Source: Sacculina carcini | Taxonomy: Eukaryota; Arthropoda; Thecostraca; Sacculinidae | Length of the DNA stretch: 64,000 nt | Assembly: GCA_916048095.2 (NCBI GenBank) | Contig: OU696575.1 | Coordinates: forward strand, 2,583,501-2,647,500 | Reading direction: 5' to 3' | Shown here: positions 1-64,000 of the stretch, in pieces | Position numbering within the stretch: the stretch's first letter is position 1 | Layout of the letters: every line of letters starts with the position of its first letter | Program-made: the position numbers and the translations under genes | Notes under the pieces: model-generated | Database searches by the model: none | What the model was told of the DNA's origin: nothing | The model's input: the letters and a program-made list of their open reading frames with translations, nothing else

Positions 1-466
1 TTTATTAGAAATTAGCGTTTGTTAATTTTTTATATTTGGTGTTGATTTTTAGGGATGTTTTGGTTTATTTTTGAATGTCTCCATATTTTCGAATGTATTA
101 ATTTTTTTTTTCTTTCCGAGCAACTTTGAATTCTGTCTCAGACAAAATTGCCTAGTATATGTGTTCGAGGAAAATTCGGATTACATTCATGTGGATGCCA
201 AAAAGTGGCATCAAAATTTATTTTCAGTTTAACTGTAATAAAGTTAGTATAGGTCCTCTCTATGTCCAATGTTTTGTAAAATTACTTCACTTTATGAAGA
301 GCAATGCATCTTTTTAATATAATTCAGTGTAAACTTCAAAAAACTGCTTTGTTTTTGCATTATTATTTTGCGTATTATTAGAAGAACAATCAAGACACTT
401 TTTGTATCTCATATAGCTATACTAACACGGCTTATTTGACAATAGCATTATAAAGTCGCGTAACGT
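1..466. other. AT-rich flank without a recognised gene
   Basis: No reading frame here continues the PAL similarity that begins just downstream. It could be 5' flank or the last part of an intron if the PAL gene has further 5' exons (signal peptide, or a PHM half) to the left. Confidence 0.5.
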
Positions 467-636
467 ATGTTATTTGTGGCTGGTCAGTACGCCCAGGTGG
501 CGCTGCAGTCGACTCCCGTTCGTGAAAGTCACTGGCCTCGCGTGTCACAGTCTGTTGGGGCTGTGGTCGGTGTGGATGTCGATACGGCCGACAATCCGAT
601 CATTTTACACCGTGGACCGGCCGTATGGACTACCAG
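467..636 (+). CDS. PAL exon a (first visible)
   Basis: Contains the catalytic-Arg blade, with the HRG...VW motif. It ends ACCAG|GTAGAC in phase 2. The 57-codon frame starts at ATG 467, but the true 5' boundary is unresolved. Confidence 0.8.
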
Positions 637-3448
637 GTAGACCCTCATCTATAAGATTGTCGTGAGGTTCCCCAGGCATCGTGTCATCTGTAATGAAAAT
701 TGTTATTTCTGTCCTGCGTGCAATTCTCAAACCCCGCACTCAATTTTGGCACGCGCATACCAATTTTTCATCCAAATTTGTCGAGTTGTGTGCATTCTGT
801 CAAACGCTCTTGATTCAACGATACTTTTCAGTTGCAATTGACTTTGACTTTTCTGTTGAAAGGATATACTGAGACATCGGTATGAAGCCTAACGTCTAAT
901 ACACACAAATTCATTTATTTCTTCCTTTGTTCTCATTTTTTTGGTGTATGATGATTCACTGTATAACGATTACATCTCTTTTTGTGATTTGTTCTGCCAT
1001 TTTCGTTATATCTGTATCTATGTATGTGTACACGTGTGTGTGTACACATCAGCTCTTTCAACTCGACCCGCCATTATCAGCACGCCAGCCGGGGTCCAGT
1101 GCGTGAGCCGCTGCTGTTGACCCTGGGCCGAGTCAATGGTGCCGTGACCCGGAGTGAGGCGGCCAATCTGCTCTACCTGCCACACGGTCTGCATGTGGAC
1201 GCCGCGGGAAATCGCTGGCTCACCGATCTTGCACTGCATCAAGTGATCAAGGTGTGTGGCTCGTACTCACGACGTCGTAGAATCAAACGACATTGTGTGG
1301 ATGATACACGTAGACATTCGAGTAAAACCGTCCATTTTCATGTGCTTGTGTGATCTTTTTCAATTTCTTGTCTATAGACGATTGTTGATACGCTGTTCTT
1401 CCCCGTGACTTCAAAGTCCGAGTGCCATAGCATATGGCGAATATGAGATGAGAATTTCCACCATTTTGTTCTCAGAATGGATTTTGTTCTCATCTGATCA
1501 CAGAACATTCAGTAGTCTCAGTCCATCATATTTTTAAATCAAAAACATTCAAAATACTTTTGTCCAGTGTATTGTAGTGATATATCAAACCATTGTTGAT
1601 GGAGCAAGAATATAACTATAAGAACAGTTAAGAAAACTAGACTTGACTGAAGAATAATGCACAAAAAGACAGACGGGATTATGAACTCCATCCGACTGTA
1701 TTTCAGTTGCCGCCTCACTCCGACATCCCCTCCCTGCGGCTTGGCGTGGCGTTTGAGCCTGGCTCTGACGGTCAGCATTTCTGTCAGCCGACGGCGGTGG
1801 CAATTGCGCCCGACGGCTCTGTGTTGGTGGCCGACGGATACTGCAACAGTCGGGTGGCCGTCTTCACTGCTGATGGCCGCTTTCAAACACAGCTCGGCGT
1901 CGAGGGTAGGTGGCGTCTGTGTTTTGTGTGTGGCTGTACTGGAATATCTATTCACAGTGTGGTTTAGTTAGCCCCGTCCAACGCACCAACACTTACACAC
2001 TTACACTTACACACGCAGAGACGCACATGTATGCATCCAAATGCAAACAAATGTGGAACTAGTCATAGCATACCGCCAAACTGATGTGCATTCCATGTCT
2101 CAAGTGTTGATGTCAGGCGACGTTCTGTTTGCTGTTCTCTTCTGCGTGTTTCATAGTAATTTCCTAAACGCAATTTTCGTGTGCTCAATTGACAACTATG
2201 ATTGTGCGTTGGCTGTGTGTCAGACGGCGTGTTGATGTCAGTACCGCATGACCTGCTGGTCTACGATCACGTGATCTGTGTCAGCGACCGTGAGAACGGA
2301 CGTTTGATTGGTTGGCGGCTGGACGACCTCTCCGCTCCGCCGCAGGTCATTGACCTCGCCCAATTTGGTCGTCTGTTTTCGGCGGCTGTGGCAGGTCAAT
2401 TGTGTTCTCATGGTCTAATATCTATGTGTTAGTTTGTCTTGTGGTCTAATATCTGTACTCTATACACGTACGTATACGAACACGCACACACACATGTAAA
2501 CACCTGCAGACACATACATATGCACGAACGTACACACACACACACACACACGTAGGCATCCAAACTTGGACGTTCTAATACACTTTTCGAAATTGTTTGA
2601 ATTGTTTTTTGACTCAGACACTTGTTGCTAAGTAGAAATTGTTGTTATCTAAAACTTTCGCTTTTATCCGACAGATGGCGTTGTGTACACGGTTCACCAA
2701 TCACTGGAAGGTGCCACTGCTGTGTCGGTCGACCTCGCCACGGGCATCGTGCTCAACACCTGGGGCGACACACAGGTGAGCACACCGTGTGTGTGTGTTT
2801 GTGTGTGTGTTTGGCTGTGAAAATTGGCAATGGCGAGCCCAGATAAATTAATATATGGGTGATTATGTTGTCTCCACATATCAGTACATCATGTTTACAG
2901 ATAGACAATAGTCTGAAGACTATAGTTATAAATAGAATTATAGTCTTTATTCTGTAGTTGCTATTTTGACTCGTCTTTTCTTATTCAAATAAGCTGTTTG
3001 GGACATTTGATAACTGTTTGATGCATTTACGCTTAATTTTGAATGGAAACATTGACTTTTTGTTTCAATTTTCCAGTTAGATAGTCAAGGAATGTTTTCG
3101 TTATTATAATTATAGCGATTAATTACTTTAATTTTGTTTTCGTTCCGGTTTTTGCTCTCATCTGCTTAATCGACCTGGTTACATTCGAAGAACGATGTTT
3201 TCAATGTTGTCTGCGCTTGACAAATCTTAATAGCTGACTTGGTGTTGATTTCAATTGTGGCGGCTGACTTAAATCAGGTGTAATGTTTGTGCCGTCAGGG
3301 TCTTGTGTGTCCTCACGCTATCGCAGCTAGCCACGATGAAAGCGCCCTCTACATCGCCGAAACCTCACCCGCCAGAGTTTCCAAGTTTCTCATTGACCCG
3401 GCATTCCAGGATTCCGTTGTTCAGCAGAGGCGTTTTCCAACGGCATAA
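467..3448 (+). CDS. Stand-alone peptidyl-alpha-hydroxyglycine alpha-amidating lyase (PAL), six exons, 5' end uncertain
   Basis: PAL cleaves peptidyl-alpha-hydroxyglycine to amidated peptide plus glyoxylate in the secretory pathway. I see exons at 467-636, 1053-1251, 1707-1905, 2224-2394, 2675-2775 and 3299-3448, joined by GT-AG introns with phases 2, 0, 1, 1, 0. They give 329 codons if the in-frame ATG at 467 is the start. The known catalytic residues are all present: Arg in LHRGPAVW (R49), His in LYLPHGL (H101), Tyr in DGYCNSR (Y168), His in SVPHDLL (H198) and His in VCPHAIA (H286). The length equals a bare six-bladed PAL propeller. There is no membrane span after it; the protein ends RRFPTA. 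No convincing signal peptide is encoded at 467, so an upstream exon may exist, and acceptor-like CAGs at 487, 496 and 508 are alternatives to an ATG start. It is a diverged paralogue of the PAL half of the convergent PAM gene, sharing one intron position (phase 1 before the second zinc His). Confidence 0.92.
1053..1251 (+). CDS. PAL exon b
   Basis: Acceptor CACATCAG, donor AAG|GTGTGT. It encodes a split Ser plus 66 codons including LYLPHGLHVD, with the first zinc-binding His, and ends LALHQVIK. The upstream intron ends in a TG-rich stretch. Confidence 0.9.
1707..1905 (+). CDS. PAL exon c
   Basis: Acceptor GTATTTCAG, donor GAGG|GTAGGT (phase 1). It encodes GSDGQHFCQPTAVAI and VADGYCNSRV, which carries the catalytic Tyr. 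Confidence 0.92.
2224..2394 (+). CDS. PAL exon d
   Basis: Acceptor TGTGTCAG, donor GCAG|GTCAAT. It encodes SVPHDLLV with the second zinc His, and CVSDRENGRL, a signature shared with mammalian PAL. Confidence 0.92.
2675..2775 (+). CDS. PAL exon e
   Basis: Acceptor TCCGACAG, donor ACACAG|GTGAGC. A 33-codon propeller segment (DGVVYTVHQ to NTWGDTQ) that keeps phase with both neighbours. A short (TG)n tract follows the donor. Confidence 0.88.
3299..3448 (+). CDS. PAL last exon with stop
   Basis: Acceptor GCCGTCAG. It encodes LVCPHAIAASHD, with the third zinc His, then the last strand of the propeller, and stops at TAA 3446-3448. No transmembrane or cytosolic part follows. Confidence 0.9.
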   Translation, partial: GLVCPHAIAASHDESALYIAETSPARVSKFLIDPAFQDSVVQQRRFPTA

Positions 3449-5814
3449 AAAGTCAGCAACTAATGATATATTAGAGACCAGCGAATATGATCCGACTGGA
3501 AGATGTGGTCCAGATAACGCACGCTCTTTTTCTCTCATTGTTTCAAAGTGTACCCTCGGACCTGCTTAATGTCATATGGAAACATTGGTGTTTTATGTGT
3601 TGTTGCAAGTTGTGGACATTTTATGTGCCGACAAATGGCGCAGCATGACCGTGTCACAATACACGTCATTGCATCCACTCATGGGTAATACTTGTGAGTC
3701 ATCCACGCGAGTCACGCTTACAAGTAATTATTCGACGTTGTATTGTATCATTTGATCATTCCAATTAAAATATTTGGTTTTGACGCCCCTTCAGAGTGTG
3801 ACCGAGGCCCGTACTTCCCCTCCAGTCCAGTCCAATAGTCGTGGGATGCGCCTTGTCTTCGTCTCCCACTGTTGTTTCGTTGTCGTGTTTTCTCTTCTTT
3901 CTGTTCACTGCTTTGCTTTTTTTCAGTCCACTAATTTGCTTTTTTCAGTCTGATTTCTTATTATTTAGTCTGATTGTTGCTGTTTTATCCTTTCACTCCA
4001 CAGTGCTTTCATAAAGTCTTTTCTAATTTATGCTTCTTGTGGCGTTAGCTCCTCAAATCCTAGTGTACGTTTCAGTTTTTCTTGGGTACTTTTTCCATTT
4101 ATTTCGTTATATAATGCAAATTTTACTCTGATATTGTTACAATGTAAACATTCAGTTAGAAAATGCTACGCCATGCATATACGCAACCGGCAACAATATC
4201 GAATATGTTTTCGGTCGTGATGCATCATGCCTGGAAAAACGATGCAATACCCATTGCACGTTGTATTCAATCACAAACAAGCCTTGAGCCACAACGTCAA
4301 ATTTCTTCATAAAATAGCCACATACACACATACTTTTACTCTAAGACAATTATTCACACAGAACAAGACAAATACTGTTTCAAAACTCAAACTGACGCGG
4401 AAACCCCGTGGAAAAACACGCTAAAAATAATTGTGATCAACAAACACGAACAAATAACGAATACACAAACATAAACACAAATAGTTTCAAAAAGAGCTAT
4501 CAGAAAAAGCTGCCACATATAAATCTCATATGCCCATTGCACCTGTCAAACACAGTTAATTTACCAGATAAAATATTGAACCGATAAACCAATTGAAACA
4601 TTAAACAGAAAAACTCACTTCCCTCTAAACAATACGAAGATACGGAAATGAAACATGACAAAAGACGACCAAAATAGCTGACATACAAGGGACGGTCGCG
4701 ACACGAAGCAGAAGCAAAAAGCTACACACAAATAGTACCCGAAATCAAGCATTTCAAATAATAAACATCAAGTCCACATTAAAATATGGAATGCGATTGG
4801 TGACATTTTACAAATCGATAAATGTAAACGTGTATCAATATAGCGTAATTCGATGAATAAACGTTATAACTACTGATAAATACTGCATTCAAGCGAAAAT
4901 AATGCAATTTTCATGTAAACTCACGTAAAACATAATTTTAAAAAGGAAATAATTGCACGCGCTTAATTGCCGCATGGAATGCACTGAATGCGAATAGCTG
5001 ACATTCAAAAACATCAACAAACACAAACACAAACACAAACACACACACATGGCAGCACAGACTTACGCATACAAATACGTACACATAAAAATCCTGAAAA
5101 ACATATTCATGGAATGTGTCAACGATATGGAATAAAACACACACACACACACACACACAAAACGTGCACAGTGTGTGCGCACTAAATCAGCGTGGTACAT
5201 ATCGATTGGGAAATGATTCACCATGATGGAGGAACAAACGTAATAACCTAGAAACCAGCACTGAGACAGACACACACACACACACAGACACACACATACA
5301 CACACACACACACACAGATAGTCAGGAAGTAGAATTCTTACATGAATGCCCCAGAGAGATACGGAGAGAAAGGACGGGGTGTTGAGAACTGGAAGAGATC
5401 TGAGTGGAACCGGGATCTCAGGTGCGCGCGTGCGTTGTCACAGAGAACTCGTCCACATCGGAGTCGCTGTCGTCGTGGTAACCTGCTTGATTGAGAACCG
5501 GTTCGAATCCCAGCCGGTCGGCGGGCGTGCGAGTACGACAACTGCCAGCGCGTCCCGAAGCAACGCTCATATACTCACCACCGCGCACTGACACACACAC
5601 ACACACACACACACATACAATACACAAATAAACGCACAAATTCACACAACACATAACACTTACACAAATACACACACACAACAAACACCCACAACGCACA
5701 CACACACACACACACACACAAACAAAAAAGTTATTCATAGCATGAGACAAATATGATATGCTGTTATTATTTATGAAATAAATTTAATATTTAAATAATA
5801 TTCAATATTAATTA
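3449..5814. other. Spacer between the convergent PAL and PAM genes
   Basis: This 2.4-kb interval must hold both 3' UTRs. ATTAAA-type hexamers occur at about 3764 (plus) and about 5782 (minus sense), but neither is convincing alone. It has short CA tracts (5137-5158, 5270-5320, 5590-5720) and one tRNA-like relic; no gene was seen. Confidence 0.5.
5395..5560 (+). repeat. Possible tRNA-derived SINE relic
   Basis: The stretch contains a B-box-like GGTTCGAATCC near 5500 and, upstream, a tRNA-like GTGGTAACCTGCTTGATTG segment. No intact tRNA cloverleaf can be drawn, so I read it as a decayed SINE head rather than a tRNA gene. Confidence 0.35.
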
Positions 5815-34089
<28,275 letters not shown>

Positions 34090-35440
34090 GTTTGCTGCGG
34101 TGCATCCAAGATGCGTTGCAAACGAAGCAATTCCTCGACGTAATCTGCACAATAAATAAACGTGGAGCAATTTTTATGAACGCCAATTGCAATAACGTCG
34201 TGAAACATAGATGAATTCCTTTGAGAATATCTTGCGAGATGAAATAAAGTGAATCAGAGCCGTGTGAGGGCAAAAGAAACATGGATAGGGCTATAACAAA
34301 GCAATTATTCACAGTGAAATTATTCAAACAGCCATTTTAAACTTAATTTAAGTAATTGTATTGTAATTCAATTGTGTTGTAAATTCACATATAAGCATTT
34401 CTTGTGCATGATAAAAATATAAAGAAGCGCGCAAATGAAATGTGTCGTCCAAATCAATAATTAAATAATTCCAAGACTTCAAAATAATACCTTTCCTACG
34501 TTTATACTGAAATTATAAGCTTCAGTAAAGAGTAGATTAATTGACTGTCATGCAAAAAAACGACTTGATAATGAATAATTGCAATGAATTCATGTCAAAG
34601 CAGTCAACAAGCAAAAATAACATACCCAAATGCGGCGACAGACAAACAAACGCGCAGCTGCCGCTCTTCTGACTGATATGTTTTTGATTCTAGACACCAG
34701 GTGCTTATGCGCCATTTTTGTCAACCTGTCTGACAAAATAAAACTGCCAATCAAATATGTGACTTTAAAGGAGTATTTACGCACTACATTCATGAATGAA
34801 TGAGAAATTGTGATTCAATATCAGACCCATCACAAGTAATGCATTCATTTTTTAAGATATTTCTGTACCGAAAGCACTCATTTGCTTACGCTTATAGAAA
34901 GAACAACAAATAATAACAGTGTATATTCATTTCGTATATTACTAATCATGTTCAACTCGATTATTATTGTGATAATCTTACGAGACTGTCATTTCCAGTC
35001 AAGCCATTCGGATTAAATCATGATCAATCATGCTGAATCACCAACGATGCTGAGTTAAAGCTTGCATGTTGTAAATGATACAGACATTTACACCTTCACT
35101 AAATGCTTATTCATGGAAATTCGATCCAGTGTTTGTTTCTAACGATAATTTTCCCAGGTATAACGACTAAAATGTAATCTCACATAAAATGGGTCATTGT
35201 GTGACGCTTTGTGCAAGATCCTTTGTGTAGCATTGCGACCCCTGGTGTGCTCATGGGGAACTATCAATCAGCTGTTCAGAACAGTGTTGCTTGTGTTTTG
35301 TTTTGGTCTGGTTTGTATTACTTGGTGGCTTCTCATTTGGATTTCACACATGAGGTCTCAGTTATTTTCATTATTCCAGCTGCTGTTTGACCATTTGTGA
35401 TTAAGTGGTATATAGCATGTATGTTTAAATAGTATGTTTT
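34090..35440. other. PAM upstream spacer
   Basis: AT-rich sequence directly 5' of the PAM start codon. It should hold the PAM promoter and 5' UTR, but I see no definite TATA box, initiator or other signal. Confidence 0.4.
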
Positions 35441-35444
35441 TAAG

Positions 35445-37440
35445 AACAACAGTGTGTATTTGGTATAGCGCTCATCATCATAGACGCGCAGACGAGAACT
35501 TATGCAGAAAAACATGAAATATATACTGGCAATGCGAGCATGGATAATACTATAATAAGAGCTCGATCACAAAACAACAAAAAATATGGCAGATTTAATC
35601 ACGGAGAAACAGCAGCAGGACACAAACAAGCACGTAGAAGAGTGCAGCGTAATGACATTAAAAACAAGGCAACAAAATGCATGCACGCCGGACATGCACA
35701 GTCACAGGCTTCCCGGACAAGTGCAACTATATACATGGCGCAAACGCAAAATCAAACAAACAACTACATAAAAGAGATATCAGAGGCAGGCGAAAGGAGT
35801 CAAGGCGTGAGTGGTGGGATCGAAGGATAGATCAAATAGATATTTACGAAGAGAAGAAGCAAATGAACGATATGACAACGATGAGGTGATGTGAGAGGGG
35901 AGAGAGTTGTAAAGATGCGGACCGAAAAAGGAGAAAGATTTGGAAGACCACGCGGACTCATTTAAAGCGCGAGGGCAGGCTAAAGGGACAGGATGTCGAG
36001 AAGAGGGGGTTTCAGAGAGAGAAAGTAAGGCATAGAGATACGTAGGTTTTGTGGGGTAGTGCAACAGTTTTGATTATGATTATGTAGAGAAAGATATGTA
36101 AAGATTAGTAAAGATTATGGAGCAAATTTTGAATGTGAATTCTAGATTTGATAGGAAGCCAGCGGAACTTGAAGAGATAAGGAGAAGTATGGCGGCAGAA
36201 AGCAGGATATAAAAAAAACGGCAGGATTGGTTCATCACACGCTGGAGAATTTTCAAGGAAGATTTAGGACACTTGAAGTGGAGCGAGCTGCAGTAATCCA
36301 GTCTAGAAAAGATGAGTGATTGAACAAGCTTTATAGGAGAGGGCTGGTCGAGGCATGGACGGATAGGATAGAGAGAGCGGAGTATAAGGCGACAGATGCG
36401 AGCAGTAGCAAGAATATTGGCAGAGAAGGAAAGTGAGGAATCAAAGATAATGCTAATGTTTCTAACAGACGAAGAGAGAGATATAGGCAATAGAGGAGGA
36501 GACAAACGAGGAGGGTTAAGAGCAAAAAATTCTGATTTATCAGTATTCAGAAGAAGGCGACGGGAGGAGGTCCATGAAGATATATATCGGAAAGTATATC
36601 AGACAGAAGAGCAGGGTCAGAAAAGGGACAAGGAATATATAATTGGATGTCATCAGCATATATGTGAAAAGGGATAGACCAGCGTCGAAGGATAGGGCAG
36701 AGAGAGGACATATAGAGATTGAAAATAAGATGACCAAGGATAGACCCTTGAGGTACGCCAGAGGTAAGAGGGGTCGAATTAGAGACGGAAGAGTTGAACT
36801 GGACAGAGTAAGATCGATTATGCAAATAGGAGCGAAGCAAGGAGAGCGCCGAATCAGAAACACCAATGTGAGAAAGGTCTTTAATGAGAATTTCATGATC
36901 TGCAAGGTCAAATGCTGAGCTTAAGTCAAGAAGGACAAGGAGAATGGATTTTCGAAAGGAGAATGACGACAAAATACCTTCAGTGACCGAGATGAGGACA
37001 GATTCAGTACTATGAGAAGGACGAAATCCGGATTGGTGAATGTCAAGGACATTACAAATAAAAGGAGATAACTGAGAAAAGATGGCAGATTCCAGGAGTT
37101 TGGAGGAAAAACCAAGGAGGGATATAGGACGGTAGTTACAGCATAAGGAAGGTTCAAGCGAGGGTTTCTTGAGGATAGGGCGAACATAGGCGTGCTTATC
37201 AGCAAGAAAATTGCCATGTAAGAAGGAGTTAATGAGATCTAGTAAGTGAGGAGTCAGGGTGTCGATAACAGGAGCAATTATACTGAAGTTAATCGGATCA
37301 GGAGGAGACGAGATAAATTTACGGGAGAAGAGGAGAGGTAAGAAGTCAGAAAGCATGCGGGTGTGAAAGCATGTCCTTGTGAATGCATCGTAATGCTTGT
37401 AGTGAAGTTTTTGTGAGTTGCTAATAGCGAATTTATTTGC
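35445..37440 (-). pseudogene. LINE copy A (CR1/L2-like), frameshifted reverse transcriptase
   Basis: The minus strand encodes reverse-transcriptase motifs in order: NYRPISLLGFSSKLLESAI, LDLSSAFDLADHEIL (motif A), SGVPQGSILG (motif B) and YADDIQLYIP (motif C). Frameshifts then split the thumb/C-terminal part (36505-36080, then 36064-35780). The 3' end reads GCGCTATACCAAATACA.. like copy B. The endonuclease domain is missing. The copy is diverged from copy B and dead. Confidence 0.85.
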
Positions 37441-37818
37441 CTGTCTGATTGCCTATTTTATTTGCCTACATTCAATTCAGGTTTCTAATGCTGGATTTTC
37501 GTGAACTGTTTATATATTGGTACTTCTTTTCTGTAATTTCACGTATATCTCCGCTAGTTGGGTGTACTCTGATAATACGCTATAGAATAAGAGTTAATAA
37601 GGCGATTGAGTGTAGAACAATACATTTTAGGATTCTGAAAATTGCGACAACCAGCGTATTAGAGACGAATTCAATGCTCGAATTGTCTTAAAATATCGGT
37701 CGTTGGTAACCATGCGTGTAGACATGCTTATTCAGTAAGATTTTCGCAAGCAACTATCGAATTGCCGATTTTAGTCGAGAAGCTAGCCTAGGCATTGTGG
37801 GAAAGTGGAAGTTACTAT

Positions 37819-38092
37819 AATTTATCCCGACGGAGGAGAATTTTATTGGGCGAATTCTATAATTCAACAGCCCCTGTCCACCCAGCAGTAAATGATGGTA
37901 CCAGATATCAGTCATGTGTTGTGCCATGCATTCTGGGGAGGTGGCCCTCTCTAATACGTCTTTCATCCTTGTGGCGTCATAGCGTGGAGAGGGTCGGTTC
38001 TGTGGTGGCAGCGAGCTGCACGGGGCACACCTGTGTGTGTTAATAAGCTTCGACTTCTTCCCGTGTAGCAGCTGTCACTTGAGGCCTTCAAC
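37819..38092 (+). mobile_element. tRNA-derived SINE, headless copy
   Basis: Body matches the full SINE at 58867-59186 (complement) from GGAGGAGAATTTTATTGGG to CGTGTAGCAGCTGTCACTT but lacks the tRNA-like head, so it is 5'-truncated. Confidence 0.7.
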
Positions 38093-38254
38093 ATTCAACC
38101 TTTAACTGTGACAAGGCATGTCATTTTGGCTGAATGGCTGAAAGTCGCTTAACTACACCAACATATAGCATCTCTATCAGTGTTGGGTGCTTATAAATAT
38201 CTGTGTGTGTTTGTGTGAATTTGTGTATTTTGTTGTTTTGTATTCTATTTACAG

Positions 38255-64000
<25,746 letters not shown>

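Overview
This is a repeat-rich window of nuclear DNA from an animal, almost certainly an invertebrate, but I cannot place it more precisely. The evidence is spliced GT-AG genes with small exons and introns of 0.3-13 kb, two peptide-amidation enzyme genes, an Atos/FAM214-type gene (a family I know only from animals), and a dense load of non-LTR retrotransposons, tRNA-derived SINEs, hAT-, pogo/Tigger- and mariner-like elements, Helentron-like repeats and (CA/TG)n microsatellites. Nearly all long ORFs coding for Cys-Val or His-Thr runs are microsatellite artefacts.

Layout. (1) 467-3448, plus strand: six exons of a stand-alone peptidylamidoglycolate lyase (PAL); its 5' end may continue left of the window. 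(2) 5815-34089, minus strand: a complete bifunctional peptidylglycine alpha-amidating monooxygenase (PAM). I reconstructed 14 coding exons whose phases all agree, giving 1399 codons: signal peptide, copper monooxygenase (PHM), an exceptional 652-residue linker encoded by one exon, PAL, one membrane span and a 12-residue polybasic tail. The PAL and PAM genes converge tail to tail. Introns 1, 3 and 4 hold most of the transposable elements. (3) 34090-38254: AT-rich spacer with a decayed LINE and a SINE. (4) 38255-64000, plus strand: the 5' part of an Atos homologue (FAM214A/B, Drosophila atossa). Nine well-supported exons lie from 51383 to the window end, with a possible first exon at 38255 across a 13-kb intron. 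The gene leaves the window just inside its conserved Atos domain.

How they work together. PAL and PAM act in one pathway: PHM hydroxylates the alpha-carbon of a C-terminal glycine of a peptide precursor, and PAL cleaves the product to give the amidated peptide. All copper ligands, and the Arg, Tyr and three His residues expected in each PAL active site, are present in both genes, so both lyases look functional. Atos is an unrelated nuclear factor lying upstream of PAM in divergent orientation.

The most unusual signals are the giant PHM-PAL linker with helical NP/DP repeats and a furin-like site, the PAL/PAM paralogue pair, the paired loss of one PHM disulfide, the fusion of (TG)n tracts to many splice acceptors, and a Helentron-like repeat field inside PAM intron 4.
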